Source of the DNA: Macrocystis pyrifera
Taxonomy: Eukaryota > Sar > Phaeophyceae > Laminariales > Laminariaceae
Direction: 5' to 3'
DNA: 64,000 bases
Assembly: GCA_031763025.1 (NCBI GenBank)
Contig: JASSKH010000023.1
Coordinates: 2,108,001 to 2,172,000, forward strand
The notes below the pieces were generated by a model. That model saw only the letters and a program-made list of their open reading frames with translations, did no database searches and had not been told where the DNA came from. Position numbers and translations under genes: made by a program. Of the stretch, positions 52,101 through 62,400 are shown piece by piece; the stretch's first letter is position 1, and every line of letters begins with the position of its first letter.

Positions 52101-55100
52101 TGCTGGTATGATATGCACAGTGCAGGATCTGTTATAGTACATATACAACCCCGGAAAGCTGTCCTAGATCGTGCAGATTGTACGGTTCCAAGCCGGCAAC
52201 ATAAGCTACATCATACATATCGGGAATACATCCGCGCTGAAATATCTAGGTCACCAAGTGGGAGTCGATGATCTTTCCGAGCTGTGGGTCGTTGGCTTTG
52301 ATTTTCGTGTGGATAGATGCATTTGTTATCGGAGCTCAGATAGAGCTGGAGAAAACGTCACTATTTTTACTCGGTTTGGCGGTTTGGTCAATCATTTCAC
52401 GGACCACCCAACACCCTTGATACCCGCTCGTTGTTCGAAGAATCACGTACGACCGTAAACCGCGTTGCCTCTGGGTCATGTATTCCGGTGTTATGAAGGT
52501 ATGTCGGAGCCTTCCGGGGGTGACCAAGAGCCTGGAGGACGCCGGCATGCGTGAGAGTCATGGAGGTGATGTCATCATTTTTTCCAGCTATGTTCTTCTA
52601 CTGGAGTAGTAGGTTACACAGGCAGCGAGCGTAGCAAAGTTTTTACATGTCGGACAGACAGATCATGGTCTACTATAGATTTACTAGTTCCTCTCCTGCC
52701 GTTGTGAGGGGTTGTGCAGGTTCTGCATAGTACAGATCCACCCCAGGAAACATGTGCTACTGTAGATCATGCATATTGTAGCGCTTCCATCCGGCAGCAT
52801 GAACCCAATCACACATATCATACAGGTCATGCAGATCAGGAATCTATCTGCCTTGAGAGATCTAGATCAAGCAGTGGGGCTCGGGTGATCTGTCCGATGT
52901 AAGCTTTCCAGGGGCGTGTTTAGTCGGGCACTTGAGTTAGATCAAGTGCATATATACTCTATGCCTACAAGTATGGAAACCCATTAAGTCGGATAGTCGG
53001 CACCTCCGGGATACGAGTATTAGTACCTATTATTCCGGCTGATGACTAGTTGCCTAACCGAATTTATGTTATTATAACAGCCAGGTTTGGTGCCCGGGCA
53101 CCTCCAGAGTGTATCCACTAAACGTCATTTTGCTGCTGCATTTTCGGGGGCCTTCCCGTGCAGGCTTCCGCGCAGCTTCAGCAGCCTCCCCCCGGTGGTG
53201 GCTGACTCGTGGCATCTTGATCGCCCCATTTATTGTACAGCAGCAGCTATTAGCGGCGCCTATGGATTCGCGAGCACCGTTAAAACATTATTTCACTTTG
53301 TGTCTTCAACGTGTAACGGTTGGCGGACTTGCAGGTTGTGCGGAGGAGGTGGCAAGGGCATTGTGTGACTCCAGACTGTGGATGGCGCACGCCTTGTTTG
53401 CGTTACTGGGAGGCAGTTTCCAGGTGAAATGATTGCCTGATTACGCCCGGCTTAGGACTCACCGTTGTGAAGATTGTCACTGTACGGATGTGTCTCGTAC
53501 TCTGGACAATGTCGAGAGGGTGCCGCGGCTCATAGAGCTTCTGACTCATTTTTTTGTGTGACTTCGGACTGAAATGCGATGGCTCTGGTACGGGCAAGCC
53601 ACCGTTCGACATATGGCAATGCCCACCTGGTAATTTGCAATAATGATTAAATCATGTGTCACAATTTTTTCACGGTATACTGCTTCGATCGTCCACCCTC
53701 CGCGCGCTTGGTTTTAGCGTTGTCTGGTAGTGCCACCTTTTTTCATAACGTCTGCGAAGTAGGGCTATAGTGGGAAATGCTGGTGCCCTACCGAAGCAAG
53801 TGCTTAGGAGTATCATCGTCCCAACAAATGTCGAATCATACGGCAGTTGTCGAAAACGCAAGGAATGCCGATGTCGCAGAATCCCAGCCGCTGATTCTTA
53901 TTGAAACCACTATGGCGATTATCTTCGACATTGTTGTGTTGGGTAAAATAGACTCCTTTGGCGTCTCTTGTCTGTGCGTTTTCTCGACGGGAAGTATGAC
54001 ATAAGGTCGAGGTAAAACTATGAGTACACCTTGCCTGGTACGCGCTGCTATCGCATTGGACGAGTAGACTGGCGATTAATACTCATGCTGCGATGACTGC
54101 GGGTGCCCTGATGGCATGTTTTGCTCGCTTTAAATTATATAACAGGGACTCCATGTAGGCGGAAGGGCGATGGCGTTGCTGGGAGAAGGAGATGGTGCTA
54201 TGCTAGAGCGGTGAGATTTAACAGAAAACTTTTAATCTATGCTTTAGAACTGCATCCACTTGGATTTCGTGTGGGTTAGCTTTTGCAGCAGTAAAACACA
54301 TGATACAGCCTTTTGCGCCGATTGTTGCGATATTACTGTTTTCCTGTAGAGCAAACCCCGGTGGGGCTGCGGAACGTACTCCTTACTGTGTCGACGTCAT
54401 ATCTCAACACCTTCATTTTCTAAGTGTAAGGCTAGAATGTGATATCAAACAACACGCCCAAATATCTCTGACAACAAACCACGTCTTGGTTCGGTACCCG
54501 ATCCTCGTCGGTCGCCTACTTTTGGCTTGATATGGGTGACGGGGTGTTCGATTCATACCGTCCCGTTTTTTTTTTTCGCACATCGAAAATCGTTTATCTG
54601 GAGCTATTGACTAGACTCCTGCCTCCTCCGTTTCCCCAACGTGGTGGAAATTTTCAGCATGAACTGTCGCCTGCACATCATGGTTGAAAACTCTTATTGG
54701 ACAGACTTTAGGCACATGAAAGGTGGCCTGCCAAAGAGCTCAGATGAGCCCGCGTGACATTTTCGGAACTGCGCTCAAATTATAAAGGTGCACGGTTTTG
54801 GCGATTGTGACAGCAAGCGTACATTCAAATATATAGGTGCACGGTTTTGGCGATGGACTGGCCTCGCCTTCACTACCTAGCGGCGGTCGACAGGGAAACG
54901 AGGGTGACAACAGCCAAAGCAGCCAGCAAGGGAATTGACTTCGTGTGTCCCTCCAAGGAGTGGAAGGGGCTGAAGGTATGCCTCGATGGAGACGAGGGCC
55001 ATATAGACCTTGGCCCACCTTCGACACAATGGGTTGAACTATACTAATAGATGACTGTAAACCCTACAATCTCGACCGCCCGGGAGAATCTGGAAATGTT

Positions 55101-58100
55101 CTAGGGTGTACCTGGTAATAAAGACTTACTGTGGAATATCAACCGTTTTGGGGAAGCTAGGCCAAGTGGTGTACACTACCGATGGAGACTGCCTGCGGAC
55201 TAACACAGGGAGTTAATCGCGCCTTGTCTTCCACCTCGAAAACACACGGCCGGCTGGCCTCCTTCTTCGAAGTATGTACCTGGTACCTGGTATGTGTTAG
55301 GGCCTTGATGGGTGTGTAAGTATTACGTTAGCATTTCACCCGTATATCAGGGGTCCAATACCTTGACGTATCTATCCTAGGAAGGTGGGGTCTATGGACT
55401 TTGCTGTAAACTAAAATAATGGTCCGTAGATGTTGGTCGCGGGCAACGATAGCATCGCTTGTTTCGACGCCGCCTCCCTTATCGCGCGCTATTCCATGTT
55501 TCCCCCTCTTCTACGCCTTGTTCCTCTCCAGTCGTTGGGTGACGCTGTCATAGTATGCCTTCACTCGGAACCGGACAGCCCGCGGGTGCTGCCCAGGGGA
55601 CGCGTGTCCCCGGACTCCGCCGAGCACCCTGCCGCCTTTCTCGCGGCGTTGGAAACCCCTCCGATGAATCCCCACACGCCGTTGAGAAGAGGGAAAGAGT
55701 TGTCAGCTGCGGCAGAAGCGGCTGTGGCGAGGGCCAGGAAAACCGGACTTGTCCCATATATCCCGGGGAGCCTGGCGGGAACTCTGGTAGAGGCGTTCGG
55801 TGTTTTGGCGGCCGCGGATGCAACGGATAAGAGGGACAGGTACGAGTGTATAAGGGTGGTGCGGTCATCGTGTGTCATCGCAGTAAGTTTCGTGCTGTAC
55901 ATTTCTATGCAGAATACGATGGAACGAATGAAAAACACAGTTGCGAAGATATGTGAATGGGGCGGCCGTTGCAAGGTTAGTGTCGGTTGTTTCCAGGCCG
56001 TAGCGGGGGGTGGGTTTCCTCCTGGCCATTTGCCTGATCGCTGGGCGGATACTGGGTGAAGAGTGCCGTGCTTGCTCCTCCCGCAAGTAGGTGGTAACAG
56101 GGGGGGGGGTGGCACAAGCTGTCGAATTTTACCTTTCACAGACAACAACCGCGCTTCTTGCATTCAAATGAGATGGCCAGCGGTTTGAGGAGGGCAATGG
56201 CGCGATAGCGTCAACAAACGCTCATTCATTAATATGTACACGTTCACAGGTGGCCGGTATTCCCCCCCCCCTGCACATTGCGGGCGTAAAAAATCCTTGT
56301 GGAGACATTGAACAATGAAGCAAGCCCCGCAAGGTCCCGACAATTTCTCTAATGGTGTGCTGCTGTACATTAAATCAATGTCTCCACATTGAATTTTCAT
56401 GCCCATATTGTGCAAGGGGTAGGTTCCGGCCACACCTGCGTTGCCCGCAAGACGTGGTTCGTCGTACGCTTGTGAGTGTACTTGTAGCAATGGGCACGGA
56501 CATACCCCCGGAAGCAATCGTTTGCTGCACTGTGCTCCATGGCATTCGCCGTAATAACAGATAGTGGAATGCTTATGTTGTCTCGATCAAGTCTCTCGCT
56601 TGCAACCTGAAGACTGAGTGCAGCACTCACATCACAACTCACATCACATCACAAAACGTCGCTCCCACTGTTTTGATTTGTATGGTTAAAGGCACAAGCC
56701 GCTGGTGGTGCATACCCCCATTAAACGAGTCCTGGAAAGTACCCATCCTCACGAAAGGGGCGTGGACAAGTATTACTCCCTCGACTTCCCGGGAGCGGAC
56801 AGCATTCAGGCAAGGAACTGACGCAAGTGTTGCATGGGGCCGCTTTGGCTGGCGAGGGTTTTTTTTCCGTGTACCATGCGCCTAGAGCACACGTTCCGCT
56901 GAAACCTGGTGTTCGTTTGATTTTTCCGGTGTGCTTGCCCATGCAGCGTTTGGTCGGTGTCGTAATCGCCGCGTTTAGACCGATCGCGTGGGGCTATATG
57001 AAGGTGCGTTTTTTCAGACCACACAGGCTACGCCTGGCAAGTCTTCGTGACGAGCGGGGTGGGGTAATTACCTCCGAATTTGTTCGTTTTCCTTTGTTTT
57101 TTTGTTTTTTCCCATCCTATGCATTGTCTTTGCCCTTCTTTTCTCTCTCCCTCCTAATCGTAACTCAGATCCGAGGTCGCACAGTAGGCTCTCTCCCCCC
57201 TCACCACTACGGTTCGTGTCTTTCTTTTATAGAGCGAGAATACTTCACCCCTTTCTTCCCTCGCCGTCTCGCGTCAATGTGCCGAGGAATCTTACTCGTG
57301 GGAAGAAGTCATCGAACACTAAAATCGTGCGTTGAAACCGCATTTCTCGTTTGCGGTGTTGCGGGTGTCGTCATTTGATATGCTTGCTGCCTTTGCAGCT
57401 CTTCTTCGATGAGGACTGCCGCACCGAGGAGGGTACGGCATACATCCGCATCTACCAAGACGAAAGAAAGGTCGTCGTCTGGGGGGGGAGAACACGTATC
57501 ACGGGCGAGACAAGAACGCCAATTGTGCGTCCCATGACTCTACGAGTCCGTACCATGTCGCATCATGCTGAGAACATAGTATTGATTGAAATTAAACCCA
57601 AGCGAAGGTCGAAACCGGAAACAAAAGTCGGGGGTTTTCTCACGAACCGTAAGGCATTTTTCTCGTTCGGGCGAGCTTTTGGCTTCTTCTAATATATCGA
57701 CCAAAGGCCTGAGTCTGACGATGCTACACACTGCTCTGTTATCAATGTCACATGAGTACCGGGATTCTCACCCCGTTGCGTTTCAGTGACTTGAGAGTAA
57801 CGGGGCTTTGCTTTCGGTCTTGGCGACATCATGGATACTGACAAAACAACTCCTCGTGCACGTGTTGAACTGAATCATTCGCTACCTGGTGTTTTTTGTA
57901 TTTAGCAATTATCGTGCAGTTTTCTCTTCATTTCCCGTGTTGGACCGCATCGTATCGTGGGTGTGTGTCCCGTGTCGTCCTGCAGATGCTGAGAACAGTA
58001 CAGGCTACAGCTCTAGACGTTGTTTTATGCCTGGTGCAATAGGACGACATGAAGCAGATTGGAGCTGTTGAGCTGTTGTTTTCTTGTCTGTACCTGGTAG

Positions 58101-59359
58101 TTTCGAGGGGTGTGGCAAGCATATGACATCCCATATTGGCAAGCTTGTTTCCCTCCCTGCGCCCAATATCTCCCCGGCAATGCTCGCCCTGTCCGTGATC
58201 AGGGCCAGGTGTGCACGGGAGGTCTGGGGTCAGCGTGCCTGCGTCAAGCTGCATAATCACGTTTCACTCCGAGGATCGACCCCCAGACTGGGGTTTCCGC
58301 ATCATCGCGTCGGCCACATGCAAGAGCTTCACCTACCCCCCTGAGCGGTGAGCACTGTGCTTCCATTCCGCGTACCTCGTTTTCTTGTACGCTCGAAAAG
58401 CGAGACACGTACGTCCGATAATGGCAAGCGCCTTGTTAGGATCTGGATGGAGGTGAGGCACGCGAGAGCTGCACGCTCCCCCCGGAGATGCGTCTCGCTC
58501 GCGGAATTTCGGCTCCCGTCGTTAGGCTACTGTAGTGCCGGAGGAGGCAATTCAAAACGCGTGGTGGTGGTCATGTTCATGTATAAACGGTGGCCGACAG
58601 TCAGGACCAGGTGCTTTTGTCGCTGCATCACTACTTGAGCCGTGCTACGATAGGAACCTAAACCCCGGAGATTTTTTACTGACGAAGCTTCTCTCAACGA
58701 AGGAGCTGCCCAACCTTTGTATCGTTGGGTCCGATGTGTTTCTCACAAGGTTGTCGTTTGGATACCTACGCCGTGGGTTGCGTATCGGGCTTAAAAACCA
58801 TTTTTTTCTCAAGAGTCGGTTGTTAGAATAGACCTCCACAAGTGAGAATAGCTAAGTGTTGTCCCTGCCGTAGCCCTAGTTGTTTCAGCCTCACGAAAAA
58901 TATACTAGTCGTTTCAACCGTTTCAGTGGTGGACGCTTTGGTCGCTCGATGCCCTCGTAATTCTACAGTAGTGCCAATGTTATTTATCGAGTATTAGGTG
59001 TGCGAACGGCATGCCAACGCTAAATAAGTTGCAGATCGAGCTTACCCTTCAGCCCCCCCCCCCCCCCCCCCGCCCCCCCGGATTGCCCCGGATTGCCTGG
59101 TGATTACTATTTTTTTTCTTCTCGACAGTCCGCCACTGTTGGGGAATTCCGCTCTGTCCACCTTGCAGGCGTGCGGAGCAAAGGTGATGTGCCTCTACTG
59201 CAGGCAGTATTGCAGTGTGTAAACTTACGTTTAAGGTACCTGCTATGGCTTTCACCATTGCTACACGCGACTCCTGAGTTTGTGTTTCATGATGTTCTCG
59301 AAGCTTCGAAATGGCTGTCGGGAGCTACGGACAACAGGTTTGTGAAGCTGGTGCAAACG

Positions 59360-59406
<47 letters not shown>

Positions 59407-62400
59407 ATCCCCGTGATGCCACTTGGATCGCATTGTCTCCGCTTCTGCCCCACTTCTTGTGATGTCGCTTAAATCATGTGGTGTCAGCTTCTGGTACTCT
59501 TACTCCACATTTTGTCCCCAGAGCTCAGATTGTTTGCATCGTCAGGTGCCCATTCAAGCCCGCCCCAGTCGCACTGCTGTCTATATGCGGGGTTTCCCTC
59601 ATGTCGTTACGTTGCTGTAGTTGCTACTTATTTGAGCCCCGGTCTCGCTTGGGTATTTCCGGTTGTCGGTGTACGCTTGCTTTGCTGCTCAAATTCTGCG
59701 CGCGGCTCGAGCATGTTTTTCAACGGTCACCCGCGCGTTTTAGCGAGCATAGATTCTTGGCAAGCACGCCTCCGTCAGCACCCCTGATGCATGCTACGGT
59801 ATATAGTATGTAGGGGCGCACCGGCAATTTTGTGAGGCTCTCCTTGCTTGAGGAGTTCTGTATACTGTATCACCCCAACAATACACCCAAGAAGAATTGT
59901 GCGCTTAACCCTATGTATGAGCATTTCCATGGCCTACAGTAGGTCTTCATCGATTTGTTTTGGTCAGCCCCATCAGCTGGAAATATTGCTGCCTATTTGT
60001 GGCACTCGTCCCCTCACGATTCGCTACTCACTACGTACTCTCTTTTCTTTCGTCCGCCGGAAAATAAGGCTGTTGCGTCTCTGGTGGAATCGTGGCCGTC
60101 GTTCGTGCCGCACGCGCTGCCGCTCATCAAGCCCCTCGCTACGCGCGCTTGGGGGGGCAATGCTCCAGAGAGAGGTGCGTGACGGCCAGTCTAAACCGCG
60201 CTCGAAGGCTTTGTCGTGATGTCGGGGTTGATGCATGGGTTGGAAGAGTATATACTATACGTGGCGGCTACATACCACCCGGTGTGGGTGCGCTGGAGGC
60301 CGGTGGTTTACGCAGACCGGAGCGTCGTGCTTTCCAGATCAGGCCCATTCCGTTTTACGCATAGTACGGGCCTCTACATATATTCGTTTGCTATATAATT
60401 CGTATGGAATTGATGCTTATTCGGTGTTAGCATTCTCACAGGACAATAAGCCTGGTGTTTGGCGCAACGACGCCACTTGTTTGTGTTCACCTGGAAGAGA
60501 CTCGAACTACAGTAATTACTCCACAAATCGGACAGATCACGTGCAGATCATCTACCCCCACCTGATGATCTAGATATTTCAAGGCAGATAGATTCCTGAT
60601 CTGTATCATCTGTATGATCTGTTCTGGTGTAGTTCATGTTGCCGAGTGGAAGCCGTAAAATCTTCATATCTAGCGTATGCACCATTACATATTCTACAAA
60701 TCTCATAGCGGCAAATTAGGATCTGGATGGTCTCCTATTCATATATGTCCCATGCGTGAAGTATTCGATGTTGCTTTGTATTGGTACTCCCAGCGTCCGG
60801 ACAGGCTTGACAGGCATGATGACACCGGACGACAGTGACACGCAGTTTTTGTTCGATTGTATTTTTTCTATTTGGCCCGTACGTTTCCCCCGCCGTCCTT
60901 GTTTGACACTGACAGGCTTCGGAAGGATGGCAACGGCAGCAAAGCCGTTGTCGTTGGAAACCGAGCACCCCTACACCAACAATGCCGACTGGAAGGAGAC
61001 TGTCCGCATCGAGGGGGCGCAGAAACTCATCATCACTTTCGATGACAGATCGAGGCGAGCGTTATGTCTATTTGATGTATTGCGTCTAGAGAAGTACTCT
61101 ATCGATCGAAGCACTTTTTTCACATTTTTTTTTTATTCTCCGGGCGATGGGTTAGGTCACTATACTCGACCTTAAGCTCGCCATATATCCATATATTACG
61201 CACTTGTCGTGTGTCGGTTTAACCATTCGTTCCCGTTGCACCAGCACCAGTACATTAGCCTTCACGCTAAATATGTGTTGTCGAATCTGTTTGGAAGTCG
61301 TTCGGTATCCCACCGCTATTTTGTTTATTTTTTAATATTGGACGAACTGATGGGGGGGGTGAAACAACCGCATGCCTCACTGCTGCTGTGTCCCCCACGA
61401 GTGTCGACACGTTTTTCATGTGTTTTTCCCTGCTCCCTAACTGTCGAGCAGGGCGGAACAAGGCTGCGACTTTTTGACATTTTACGTCGACGATTCAATT
61501 TCCGAGGTATACGGGGAAGCTAAGTACTCCGGTGGAGCAGATGGGCACGTCAGCAACTGGCCCGGAACGGGAGGCAGGCCTCCGCTGGAGATACCCGCGT
61601 GCCACTTCTTCTTCCGCTGGCAGACGGACGCATCGGTCAGTCGGTCGCCGAATTTCTTGTTTGTTCCATACCGAATTATTTTGTACGACGTAGAGCGTCT
61701 GGTGGACACTTTTCTGCAGACGATGACGGGTTCATAGAGCATCCGGTGGACTAGTTCGCATGATGAATTGATGGTGCATCTGGTAGACACTTTCCTACAA
61801 ACAACGATAATTTTTTATATGTTCCTACTCATGTACCGGGTATACTCGTATATGTGCCGGGTGTACACATACAGCAGGCATGATGTGGGAAAGACGCTAC
61901 ACCAATTCCCGCCCTATAAATCTACAACGCACGAGACCAGGCACCGCTTTTTCCGAGAAATATTATCCGTGGTGTGTTATCCACGTTTCTCTCATCTATC
62001 ATGTCATGAGATTATCGAGCAAGTCGGGAAATTTGACGTGCCTTTTTCTGACTTATAGCGTTCAGGGATGTGCAAGCATGTAGGGTTCTTGGATTTGACT
62101 TACGGTCAGCACTTCCCGCGTCTTCTATAGGCTCCTTTGGGACTTGAAGGCATGCATGCCTCAAAGGGGAGGAAAGTGCCAAAAAAAAGTGGCGAGGACA
62201 GCATCGGTAGCACAACACAGACCGGGCTACTGAGGTACAGTACAGGGTGTTCCCGAATTGCAACGAAAGGAGAAGCACGACATGCACGCAGCACGATCAG
62301 CATTTGTACTTTTGCACGCTTCCACCATTACGGCACACCATAGTAATACATTTTAATAGTTATCAGAAACAAATATGGTGTGTACACATACTGCAGGGGG

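Noticed and set aside
54847-55027. Open frame starting MDWPRLHYLAAV as an extra exon
   Set aside because: No acceptor gives phase 0, exons 39 and 40 already join in phase without it, and a short direct repeat underlies its start.
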